Notes under the pieces: generated by a model
Told to the model about the DNA's origin: nothing
Database searches by the model: none
What the model saw: only the letters and a program-made list of their open reading frames with translations
Position numbers and translations under genes: made by a program
Assembly (NCBI RefSeq): GCF_900142215.1
Contig: NZ_FRAC01000015.1
Location: 62,001 to 126,000, forward strand
Direction: 5' to 3'
Source: Anaerocolumna jejuensis DSM 15929
GTDB lineage: Bacteria; Bacillota; Clostridia; Lachnospirales; Lachnospiraceae
Length of the DNA: 64,000 bases
Shown: positions 17,640-26,314 of the stretch, one piece after another
Numbering within the stretch: the first letter of the stretch is position 1
How the letters are laid out: each line of letters starts with the position of its first letter

Positions 17640-18500
17640 GTATTCTGGTGGTACTTCAATTCCAGCATCCCGGATCAGTTGTTCTAGTTGATCAACACGA
17701 TCCTGCAAGTGCTGTATACTCAATCCAGTTGCCATAGCATAGTTCATCAGCTTCCTGCAGATCAAACCTTGTAAGTTCACGGTCTGTCCATTTCAGGTAG
17801 TTGTGTTCTCTATTGAATGCACAATAATTATTCATGGATACCACCTGCTTTCTGACTAGCTTTAAGACCATTACGTTCACGCATTGAAACAGTTCCATCA
17901 GTCATGATATCGTATGCGTTTGGTTTGATACGGTCTATGATTGTTTCAGCAACAGTAGCATCTGCATCTGTACCGATTCTGGATAGCCATCCTTTTGTTT
18001 CAAACTGTGTGCAGAAAATCACTCAGCCTCGAATACTTCTGATTCCAATGATTTCCAATAAATTATGACATTGCTCACTGGTAAGCGGAGACAGAAGAAA
18101 TTCATCAAGATTTCGGTCTGGAAGGTATTCGATATCCTCCATACATGCATTTGGATACCGGAATCCAGCCTGCTTCATAAGTTTTAGGAGAGTGTTGTTC
18201 TTCATGTTGTCCCATTGTCTGTCAACCAGCATTCCCACCCGGTCTTCAAAGAAATAGGATCAAAGGCATGGCTGTTACACTGCTCTTCAAAAGCGGATGC
18301 CATGCATGTAAGTCTTAAATCTTGCATCTTATCTATTGTTGATTGCTTAATCATTATCGTCCACATCCATAATAAGCTGAGCCACGGGTAATTCCGTATT
18401 GGCTGTCTTTGCCGTATTGCACCTTTTCGTCTTTTGCTTTTTCCATCTTATTCTTTAGAATAATGGAAATGTTCTTTAGCCTCGGCGCCGGGGAGAATCG
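17640..18500 (-). pseudogene. IS21-family remnant (istA tail, degenerate istB, small ORF)
   Basis: Minus-strand relic of a second, different IS21-family element. The last ~45 codons of istA are readable (ending YGITRGSAYYGCGR, stop near 18356). They are followed by an istB start at 18354. That istB is shifted in frame near 18240 and stopped after an N-terminal half ending IIGIRSIRG. Its ATP-binding centre is missing, and the C-terminal part (MIFCTQFETKGW, then ETIIDRIKPNAYDIM) resumes at 18022-17828. A frameshifted small ORF (to ~17640, ending QLIRDAGIEVPPEY) follows. The element is dead. Confidence 0.75.
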
Positions 18501-18524
18501 CTGATAAGTAGTCATAACTTATAG

Positions 18525-19414
18525 TTAATTTTTATTTAACATGATTTCATATAGTTGATTATGTTTTTTCACAATAACATCTAAAATAATTCCACAAATC
18601 CACATTAAAATAGAAATTACTGCAATAATACAGGATACTATCAAAGATGAAATTTTGGTACTTTACCTGTATTAATAAATTCTATAAATATTGGTATAAA
18701 TAATGCTAACGAGAATAGTAACCCTACTATTGAAATCATTGAAAAAATATATAAGGTTTATAATCTCTAAAAAGAATATCTATTGTCTTTATTACTTTAA
18801 TACCATCAGATACAGTATTCAATTTTGATATACTTCCTTCTAGTCTATCTCTATAGTCGACGGGCATTTCTTTCAACATAAAATTTTATCTAATGCATGA
18901 ATAGTCATTTCTGTCTCAATTTCGAAACCTCTTGATAGAATAGGTAATTTTTTAACAAATAATTTAATAAATGCGCTATAACCTGTCATAATATCTCTTA
19001 TAATTTTTTAATTAACAATCTTACTAATCGATTTCCTTGAAACAATCTTTTATTTTCTGTAAAATAAGTAGATGATAGTCTATCTCCAATTACCATATCT
19101 ACTTTGTCATTTAAAACAGCATTTACCATATCCCTAGCATTATCTGCTGGATATGTATCATCCCCATCAATCATAAGATAACAATCTGCATCTATTTCCC
19201 TAAACATACTCCTTATAACATTTCCTTTTCCTTGCCTTTTTTCATAGCGTACTATAGCGCCGGCATTTCTAGCTATTTCATCAGTCCCATCAATCGAATT
19301 ATTATCATAAACCTATATATCAGCTTCATGTAAAACTTCCTTATAATCTTTAACTACCTTTTCAATAGTTAAACTTTCATTATAACAAGGTATTAATATT
19401 GCTATTTTATTCAT
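18525..19414 (-). pseudogene. Degraded GT2 (DPM-like) paralogue
   Basis: From ATG 19414 the frame reads MNKIAILIPCYNESLTIEK, closely matching the intact GT2 at 14226-15164. It hits an in-frame TAG after about 32 codons, in place of the Tyr found in the intact copy. It resumes with VYDNNSIDGTDEIA and DGDDTYPADNARDM, then shifts frame after VIGDRLSSTYFTENKRLF. Later fragments (GFEIETEMTIHA-like, and a C-terminal NQLYEIMLNKN) are scattered in other frames. The start retains a good AAGGAG site and overlaps the GtrA gene end by 8 nt, so it was once part of that module. The intact copy may have replaced its function. Confidence 0.85.
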
Positions 19415-19823
19415 TAGTACATATTCTCCTTTTTTTATGATCTTCTAAAAATAATTTTCTAGTAATAAAATTCCAAATCATGACTACACAAGTAGCGATG
19501 ATCTTTGATATCATATAAAAAATTTTTATTTGCTCAACTAATATCAACATCATAACTTGGTTAATTCCTAATCCTATAACACTCAAAAAAATGAATATCA
19601 TAAGTTCATTTCTTTTTTTTATATTTTTTTTACCCTCAAAAACCCAGCACATAGAACAGAAATAATTAAAAATTGTTGATATTGTGAATGAAATAGCAGC
19701 AGATAGTAAATAGTAGACAGAAAAAAAATCTGTTAAAATAAATAATATAGAATAATCAATTATAAAAGCGATTACCCCCACTATGCCAAACTTAATAATC
19801 TGCAGAGCTAGTTTTTTCATCAT
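19407..19823 (-). CDS. GtrA-family membrane protein
   Basis: A 138-residue protein with four hydrophobic helices in the GtrA pattern: IIKFGIVGVIAFIIDYSIL, then YYLLSAAISFTISTIFNYF, and a C-terminal NFITRKLFL. GtrA proteins are thought to help flip or present polyprenyl-phosphate sugars and usually sit next to a DPM-like GT2. That partner is a pseudogene here, overlapping this gene's end by 8 nt. An AAAGGAAG site precedes the ATG pair. It may now serve the intact GT2 at 14226, which is an inference. Confidence 0.88.
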   Translation of the reverse strand: MMKKLALQIIKFGIVGVIAFIIDYSILFILTDFFSVYYLLSAAISFTISTIFNYFCSMCWVFEGKKNIKKRNELMIFIFLSVIGLGINQVMMLILVEQIKIFYMISKIIATCVVMIWNFITRKLFLEDHKKRRICTNE

Positions 19824-19836
19824 GTTTTTTCTTCCT

Positions 19837-22077
19837 TTAATAAATTTTTATAGAATATAATCCAAATCCTAATTTACGGGTATCTGCACTCATCCCAATC
19901 TCTTGTGGTGAGACTAATTTATCCGTTATTTTAAAAACTAGATCTAATGACGTTGCACCAGCAATCATATCTAATGGAACTTTAACTTCATAATTGTTTA
20001 CTCCTGTTGTAAAGCAAAGTGTACTTAAATAATCCCCATTTACATACATTTCCACATTTTTTTCACTATTAAATGCACTAACTTTTAAATTTATATTAAT
20101 ATCCTTTTTAGGCTGTTCATTAAGTGGAAAATACAACCCACTATCATTACCTTCTGACCAAATTCCCCAATTTTCTTGTACTGACCATCCCCGATTTAAA
20201 TAATTATTTGAATTGTTGTTATTGGAATAATTAACCACATCACCAAGAATGTAAGTAAATCCATTTAGCTTAACACCCTCTTCCTTTAATTTTTGTGCTA
20301 AATTATTACCATAAACAAATATCTTCTCATCATTTAAATCATAATCTAATTTAACCTTATATAATTCATGATAATCACAGCCGAATTTATAATCTTTAGT
20401 GCCATTTACAATTATAAAAGTTCCTTTTTCTAGTATAAAATTTTCATCATAAATTGGTTGGAATTTAAAATCTTTTAATGCCAACTGATAATTATGCGGA
20501 AATATATTATATAAATATATAGTTTTATTTTTATTGTCCAATTTGATATTATTAAAAAAGTGATATGAACTTTGTAATGATTGATACATACCTTGAGAAT
20601 CCGGTATTAAAACACTATTAGCGGTATGTGCATATGATATAATAAATACAAATAAAATAAAACCAAAACTGCAAATATATTTCTTTCTATTTAGAAGTAA
20701 CACAATTATAATAAAACAAATTAATGCAACTAATATTGCTGTTATAAAAGACAATTTTGATTTTTCAATACCGTAATTATATGAAAATGATTCAAGAGTA
20801 AAAATATTTAAGCTAACAACTGTCTTTTCAGGGTTAGTTATATCAATTGCTTCTATAATAAAAGTATATAAATAATGAGCTACTAAAATCAAACTACTTA
20901 TAGCTAAATCAGTCATAGTAACTCCATATTTAATTATTAATTTTAAAGTTATCATTATTGCTGGTCCTAATAGATATTCAGTATATCTACCATATATGTA
21001 ATAATAACCACTTGCATCTTTTAAATCAGTTGTAAAAAATATTATAGCAACACCAATAGCACAAATTACTAAACAAATGCAAAATGCACCAAAAAATATT
21101 ATATTATCATTTTCAATACCATTACATAATCCTTTATTATGTTGTAAATATACCTTAATCACTTTACAATATACAATTACTCCCAATACCAACAATCCTA
21201 AACTTGCAATTAGCAAATAAAATATATAACCAGAAAAAGCACGCAAATATACATATAATGTATCAATACTAAATATATTTTCTATTGCTCTATGGAATGT
21301 TTCTGCAAATGTATTTCGCAACTCACTTTCACTATTAACTAACCATACTTTTTTCAAGAAATATCCTTCAATTAACTTATTAACATAATATAAAAATAAA
21401 AATGTTATAGTAAAAGGTATTAATGATATGACTTTTTTTCTAAATGCTATAATATATAAAAATACTATAATTATAACTGCTGCAATAACAGCTATAAATC
21501 TACCATGAGTTGCATAACCATACATCAACGCTATTGCCAATAAAATACTATTAATACAATTATATTTTTTATTATTATATGTTTTATAACATTTTAATAT
21601 CAAATAACATACTATCCATAAAAGTAGCATTACTAAACTTTCATTCCAAGCCCGCTTTGACAGAGTTAAATAGCATGGTTGTGCACCGACTACACATGCT
21701 ATTAAAAGTGTAATTTTATCATTTTTCATATCAAAGTGTTCTTTTAATATTTTATAGGCAACTACCGGTATAAAGGAAACAATAAAAGAATTTACCAATA
21801 TTATTGCTTTATATAATAAGATATTGTCATTAATTAAATAAAATAAAGGAGTATATAGTATAGCTTGCCCATAACCATAATAATTTTTATAATTACTTAT
21901 TGATGTAGACCAATCCAATCCAGATAGATATGCAGGCACCCCCAGTGGATTTAATTCATCCGGGATAATTGTCAGTACTTTTAATTGTATAGCCACAACT
22001 GCATTAATTATAAAAAATAGACTCCAAATAAAAACAGCTTTACTATCAATTATATCATAAGTCTTATATTTCTTCAT
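19837..22077 (-). CDS. Polytopic membrane glycosyltransferase (GT-C-like) with C-terminal beta domain
   Basis: A 746-residue protein with 11-13 predicted membrane helices. An early acidic loop (IPDELNPLGVPAYLSG) and KRAWNESLVML are of the kind seen in GT39/ArnT-like GT-C enzymes. A soluble C-terminal segment (~500-746) contains YLNRGWSVQENWGIWSEG and ends SADTRKLGFGLYSIKI. This domain resembles the one ending the membrane protein at 15178-17475. I start at ATG 22077, with GGGAG 5-6 nt upstream; the frame opens 6 codons earlier. It lies 13 bp upstream of gtrA and was presumably the transferase of that decoration module. Acceptor and sugar unknown. Confidence 0.72.
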   Translation of the reverse strand: MKKYKTYDIIDSKAVFIWSLFFIINAVVAIQLKVLTIIPDELNPLGVPAYLSGLDWSTSISNYKNYYGYGQAILYTPLFYLINDNILLYKAIILVNSFIVSFIPVVAYKILKEHFDMKNDKITLLIACVVGAQPCYLTLSKRAWNESLVMLLLWIVCYLILKCYKTYNNKKYNCINSILLAIALMYGYATHGRFIAVIAAVIIIVFLYIIAFRKKVISLIPFTITFLFLYYVNKLIEGYFLKKVWLVNSESELRNTFAETFHRAIENIFSIDTLYVYLRAFSGYIFYLLIASLGLLVLGVIVYCKVIKVYLQHNKGLCNGIENDNIIFFGAFCICLVICAIGVAIIFFTTDLKDASGYYYIYGRYTEYLLGPAIMITLKLIIKYGVTMTDLAISSLILVAHYLYTFIIEAIDITNPEKTVVSLNIFTLESFSYNYGIEKSKLSFITAILVALICFIIIVLLLNRKKYICSFGFILFVFIISYAHTANSVLIPDSQGMYQSLQSSYHFFNNIKLDNKNKTIYLYNIFPHNYQLALKDFKFQPIYDENFILEKGTFIIVNGTKDYKFGCDYHELYKVKLDYDLNDEKIFVYGNNLAQKLKEEGVKLNGFTYILGDVVNYSNNNNSNNYLNRGWSVQENWGIWSEGNDSGLYFPLNEQPKKDININLKVSAFNSEKNVEMYVNGDYLSTLCFTTGVNNYEVKVPLDMIAGATSLDLVFKITDKLVSPQEIGMSADTRKLGFGLYSIKIY

Positions 22078-22173
22078 TTTAACTCCCTTTATCATATATT
22101 TACATAAATCATTTTATTGTTTGTGTTCTGTTATACCATTAGCGCTAAATATCTTTACTTTAGATATATATAT

Positions 22174-23358
22174 CTATAATTCTATCTTACTAAAAAAATT
22201 TTTATATTTCATTATAATTATATTCCAATCAAAATTATTCCTTACATACTCATTTCCTCTATTCCCCATATCTTTTGATTTTGCTGGATTATTAAGTAAA
22301 TATTCTATACATCCTTCAAATTCCCAATAATCAGCAAAGTACAATCCCCCATTTGAATCTTTAACAAAGTGCTTAGTTACTTCACAATTATTATGTACTA
22401 TTACTGGTCTGTGGCACAACCAACTTTCCATTATAACCAACGAAAAACTTTCATTTATAGATGGCTGGCATAAACATAAAGCAGCGCTATATGCATCATA
22501 TTTATCTTGAAGAGGCAGAAAACCTAAATCTAAAACATCACTTTTAAAAGTGTCTGGAATATTTATCGTTCCGCCTCCTAGTAAAACTAATTTTAAATTA
22601 CTTTTTTTTCTCTTTTTATATTGAATAAAATACTTTATAAGTAAGTCAACATTTTTTCCAACATCTTTTCTGCCAGCATATAATATAAATGGATCTTGTA
22701 TATTATATTTTTGTCTGAACCGATTTTCATCATATTCAATATCAATCTCCAAACCTAAACCCGGAGTGCATTGATTTACATTAGACAAATCATATACTTG
22801 ATTAGCCAAGACACATTCAGGTTTTGCATTAAAAATCATACCAGCTACTTTTGAAAATAATTCTTTGAATATGCCTAAATACATATAACTTTCGTCGTGG
22901 AAGCAAGGTATTAATATAGATTTATCAGGACAAATTTTAACACCAAAGTATGTAGTCCCAAACATATATGGAATGTAAATAAAAAGCTCATATTCATTTA
23001 CATTTTGTTCTATATATTTATATAAATCAGGGCTATTTACCATTTCTTGTATAAATATTAATTCTTCCTCTTTCGTTATAGGTATATGATTAATGAGTTT
23101 ATAATTAACCTCATCAAATTTTTTTACATCTCTTTTACTTACCGAAAACCGTTTTACTGGAATACCATTAATATGTACCTCTCCTGGTTTGTGAAAGTTC
23201 TCATTCCAATCACTAGAAAATTCTTTCACACAAGTTGTTAATATTTCTAAATTTATCCCGGATGCAAATAAATGCTGTGTGATACCTCTTAATGCCATCT
23301 CAGCACCACCGGGTATTTTTTCACCAAACCAGGGAGTTACAAATGCTAGTTTTTTCAT
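22174..23358 (-). CDS. Glycosyltransferase family 4
   Basis: A 394-residue GT-B enzyme. The N-terminal acceptor domain opens KLAFVTPWFGEKIPGGAEMA. The donor domain shows ILYAGRKDVGKNVDLLI, then LVLLGGGTI and the nucleotide-sugar site INESFSLVIMESWLC. It is clearly paralogous to the next gene (23373-24548), sharing the GIPVKRFSV segment and similar N-termini. An AGGAGGAG site precedes ATG 23358. It should add one sugar to the lipid-linked repeat unit on the cytoplasmic face. Linkage and sugar unknown; GDP-D-rhamnose is an available donor. Confidence 0.88.
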   Translation of the reverse strand: MKKLAFVTPWFGEKIPGGAEMALRGITQHLFASGINLEILTTCVKEFSSDWNENFHKPGEVHINGIPVKRFSVSKRDVKKFDEVNYKLINHIPITKEEELIFIQEMVNSPDLYKYIEQNVNEYELFIYIPYMFGTTYFGVKICPDKSILIPCFHDESYMYLGIFKELFSKVAGMIFNAKPECVLANQVYDLSNVNQCTPGLGLEIDIEYDENRFRQKYNIQDPFILYAGRKDVGKNVDLLIKYFIQYKKRKKSNLKLVLLGGGTINIPDTFKSDVLDLGFLPLQDKYDAYSAALCLCQPSINESFSLVIMESWLCHRPVIVHNNCEVTKHFVKDSNGGLYFADYWEFEGCIEYLLNNPAKSKDMGNRGNEYVRNNFDWNIIIMKYKNFFSKIEL

Positions 23359-23372
23359 GATTAACTCCTCCT

Positions 23373-24548
23373 CTATTTGATGCTTTGGATAATTGTTTTA
23401 AATCTTTCTATGATAGTATTCCACTGATAATTCTTTATAATATATTCTTTTGCATTCTTCTTCATCTGCTGATATATCCCATCATATTTAAATATATAGT
23501 TTAGTATTTCTTCAAACTCAAAATAATTATGATAATACAATCCTGCTTTACTTTTTATACAATGTCCTTTTAGAACCTCACATTTGCCATTAACAACAAC
23601 CGGAACAGAAATAGCCATCGCTTCTAATACCGATATGGATAAACTTTCAAATTCGGAGGGTAAAATTAATACTTTTGCTCCTGCTAATCCATTAAATTTA
23701 TCTTCGTCGCTAACAAAACCTAAGCTAATAATATCTGGGTGGTTAGGGACTTCCATAACTTCTTTTCCCATTAATATTAACTTCAAGTCACTAGTGTTAT
23801 GCCTCTTTTTATATTCTGTAAAATAACGAAATAACCAATCACAATTTTTACCGTAATCTATACGTCCGACATAGATGATATACTCGTTTAGTATTTTATA
23901 TTTACTGCGGAATTCACCTGCTTTAATAACGTCAGGTACATCAATTCCTGCCCCCAATACGTCATTATAAATATGTTTATTTAGAAATTTATTCTGTACA
24001 AAATTTTTTTCCTCTTCGGTAAGATAGACAATAGCTTTAGGAAGATTGAATATTTTATTATAAATTTGAAAATAAGCATATGGCTCATCATGTGCAGTAG
24101 GTATAAGTATTGCTTTTTCTGCTACTAATGGTAATCCTGTCACTGTAAGATAATATAAGTATGTAACAAAGATAAAGACATCATAATCATTTCGATACGT
24201 TTCTATATATTTAATTAAATCTATTGATAGAGGCCCTTGTTCCTCTGTCCAACGTGTTTCCAATTCTTCATTATGAACAGGACTGGTTAATAATTCTGCA
24301 TTTATATTATTAAACTTTTTCATGTCCCTCGTTCTTTTTACAGAAAACCTTCTTACAGGAATGCCGTCTACATTTTGTAAGCCTTCTGGATAATAGTCAG
24401 CCCATGTCATATAATCGATTGCTCTTGTTGTCAAGATTTCGATTTCATAATAATCTTTTAATTTACTAGCAATTTGTCTGGTATAAAATTCAGAACCACC
24501 ATTTACCTCTAATCCATATCTTTGATTTATTATGGCAATTTTTTGCAT
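23373..24548 (-). CDS. Glycosyltransferase family 4
   Basis: A 391-residue GT-B enzyme, paralogue of the neighbour to the left. It opens with IAIINQRYGLEVNGGSEFYT. It continues with GIPVRRFSVKRTRDM, then IIYVGRIDYGKNCDWLF and LPSEFESLSISVLEAMAI, the donor-binding E-x7-E region. GGAAAA lies upstream of ATG 24548. Only 1-2 bp separate it from the upstream GT, so translation is coupled. Specificity cannot be read from sequence. Confidence 0.88.
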   Translation of the reverse strand: MQKIAIINQRYGLEVNGGSEFYTRQIASKLKDYYEIEILTTRAIDYMTWADYYPEGLQNVDGIPVRRFSVKRTRDMKKFNNINAELLTSPVHNEELETRWTEEQGPLSIDLIKYIETYRNDYDVFIFVTYLYYLTVTGLPLVAEKAILIPTAHDEPYAYFQIYNKIFNLPKAIVYLTEEEKNFVQNKFLNKHIYNDVLGAGIDVPDVIKAGEFRSKYKILNEYIIYVGRIDYGKNCDWLFRYFTEYKKRHNTSDLKLILMGKEVMEVPNHPDIISLGFVSDEDKFNGLAGAKVLILPSEFESLSISVLEAMAISVPVVVNGKCEVLKGHCIKSKAGLYYHNYFEFEEILNYIFKYDGIYQQMKKNAKEYIIKNYQWNTIIERFKTIIQSIK

Positions 24549-24549
24549 C

Positions 24550-25629
24550 TCATTTTTCCTTAACTAAATTTTGGAAGTACTGTAACAACTTCGTTTTTAT
24601 AGTATCATATTCAAAGTCTTTCAAACGAATTTTTTGGTTTTGAATCACATTATTTCTTAACTCTTTATCTGTCATTAATGTATGTATTAGTTCAGCAACA
24701 ACAATTGGATTTTTCTCCTTTATTAGTAGACCACTTCCCCCCAAAGTAAATCCTATAGCAGAGCTGTCATATGCAATAATCGGAATATTAAAATACATAG
24801 CTTCTACAAGGGGTACACAAAATCCTTCGTGCTCACTCATACATAAGAATATATCTGCCACTTTATAATAAGCAATTATTTCATCAAACTTGATATGTCC
24901 TGTAAAAATAACATCCTGTAAGTTTAAAGAGGATACATATTGGGTAAGCTGCTCATAATAGTTCTCCATACCAGTATAAGAGCCTATAAATATCAGTCTG
25001 GAATTAGAATTTATATAGTTTTTGTAATAATAAAATGCTCTTATTATATCTTCTTGCTTCTTATTAGGTGCTATTCTACCTGTAAAAATAATGTTAACAG
25101 TTCCATTTGTATTAAACCTCCGTAGGATATCTTTATTAGCAGTTGTACTATAATCATTTAAAGGTATTAAAATAGGTAGAACATCAATAGGGCAGCTATA
25201 ATTCATATTTATTAAATCCTGTTTATTAAAATCGGAGTCAGCAATGCAGTAATCAACTTTATCCGACAAATAAATTGCATCTTTTAAGCCTTCTTGACAT
25301 AACTGCTGCCCTCCTCTGCTATAACCACGAAAAAATTCTGGAGGAGTAATATTATGATATATAACTATTTTTTTACATTTAAATTTTGGAATATCATGCA
25401 CCATCTTAGATCCAGTAGATAAATGATAAATAATTACATCATTTTCTTCTATATCAAAAGGTATATTTTTATAAGCACTTACTAATCCTTTAGGCAGTCT
25501 GGAGTCAATATTTTCAGCATATATACTGGTTTTATAATGATTTTCATGGAACACCTTATTTATTGCCAGAGCATCATTACTTACCGCGTCTCCATAAGCA
25601 AGGGTGGGTAGTATTTGAAATACCTTCAT
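24550..25629 (-). CDS. Glycosyltransferase family 4
   Basis: A 359-residue GT-B enzyme. The N-terminus is MKVFQILPTLAYGDAVSND. The donor half contains IIFTGRIAPNKKQEDII, then LIFIGSYTGMENYY and MSEHEGFCVPLVEAMYF (the E-x7-E motif). I start at ATG 25629, directly after an AAGGAGGTG site; the frame runs 8 codons further up into the previous gene. The fold is close to mannosyl/rhamnosyl transferases of surface polysaccharide loci; exact sugar unknown. Confidence 0.88.
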   Translation of the reverse strand: MKVFQILPTLAYGDAVSNDALAINKVFHENHYKTSIYAENIDSRLPKGLVSAYKNIPFDIEENDVIIYHLSTGSKMVHDIPKFKCKKIVIYHNITPPEFFRGYSRGGQQLCQEGLKDAIYLSDKVDYCIADSDFNKQDLINMNYSCPIDVLPILIPLNDYSTTANKDILRRFNTNGTVNIIFTGRIAPNKKQEDIIRAFYYYKNYINSNSRLIFIGSYTGMENYYEQLTQYVSSLNLQDVIFTGHIKFDEIIAYYKVADIFLCMSEHEGFCVPLVEAMYFNIPIIAYDSSAIGFTLGGSGLLIKEKNPIVVAELIHTLMTDKELRNNVIQNQKIRLKDFEYDTIKTKLLQYFQNLVKEK

Positions 25630-25630
25630 T

Positions 25631-26257
25631 TTACACCTCCTTGCTTTTTTCAAGTTGAAATTCTAATTTATCTAAATTTAGATTGACACGCTCAACCTTA
25701 TCCGTTAATGTAGAGATATCTTTCTTCGATATATTATATTCTTTTTCTACTTCTTGTAATCGATTCTTCAGTTTTTGGTTTTCCATAAGAACTTCTGCAT
25801 ATTTAATTTCAATTAATTTTAACTCTTTCTTTATATTTTTATTGAACTCATAATTTAAATCCTCTATCATCTGAGTTGAATTTGATTGACTTTTTATAAA
25901 CTGTGACACTTGATTCAGGCTTCTGGTAACAGAATTATTAAAATCTTGTTGCCCTTCAATAATTGGTACTATGTAAAATCGGATACACTTTCTAATAACC
26001 TTTTTTAAAAATACTATAGGTTTCTTCAATTTTCCATGAGCTTGAATTTCACGTTCTATTCTCACATTGCAATTTTGATTAACATAAGATAAATTTTCGT
26101 CTAATTCACGCATTTCAAATTCTTCAGTATAACCTGTGTTATTACTTGATATGTCTTCAAAACTAAGTAGGTTTGTATTATAATTCTTTCTCTTAATATT
26201 ACATCTTATTGTTTCCATTATTTTTTCTATGTCAATATCTATCATTTGTTCTTCCAT
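25631..26257 (-). CDS. Coiled-coil protein of glycan locus
   Basis: A 208-residue protein with no enzymatic domain. The N-terminus (IDIEKIMETIRCNIKRK) is a short helical tag often found at the start of glycan-locus transferases. Around residue ~115 it has IRFYIVPIIEGQQDFNNSV. The upstream fusion protein carries a matching segment (AYGWFIIPLIEHQNSFNKSV). The C-terminal ~90 residues form a long coiled coil. I start at ATG 26257, with AGGTG about 10 nt upstream. It may organise or membrane-tether the assembly enzymes. Function unknown. Confidence 0.65.
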   Translation of the reverse strand: MEEQMIDIDIEKIMETIRCNIKRKNYNTNLLSFEDISSNNTGYTEEFEMRELDENLSYVNQNCNVRIEREIQAHGKLKKPIVFLKKVIRKCIRFYIVPIIEGQQDFNNSVTRSLNQVSQFIKSQSNSTQMIEDLNYEFNKNIKKELKLIEIKYAEVLMENQKLKNRLQEVEKEYNISKKDISTLTDKVERVNLNLDKLEFQLEKSKEV

Positions 26258-26314
26258 ATTATTTCTCACCTCGTTTTATTTTATACTATCATTCCGGTAG
26301 CATATAATTGTATT

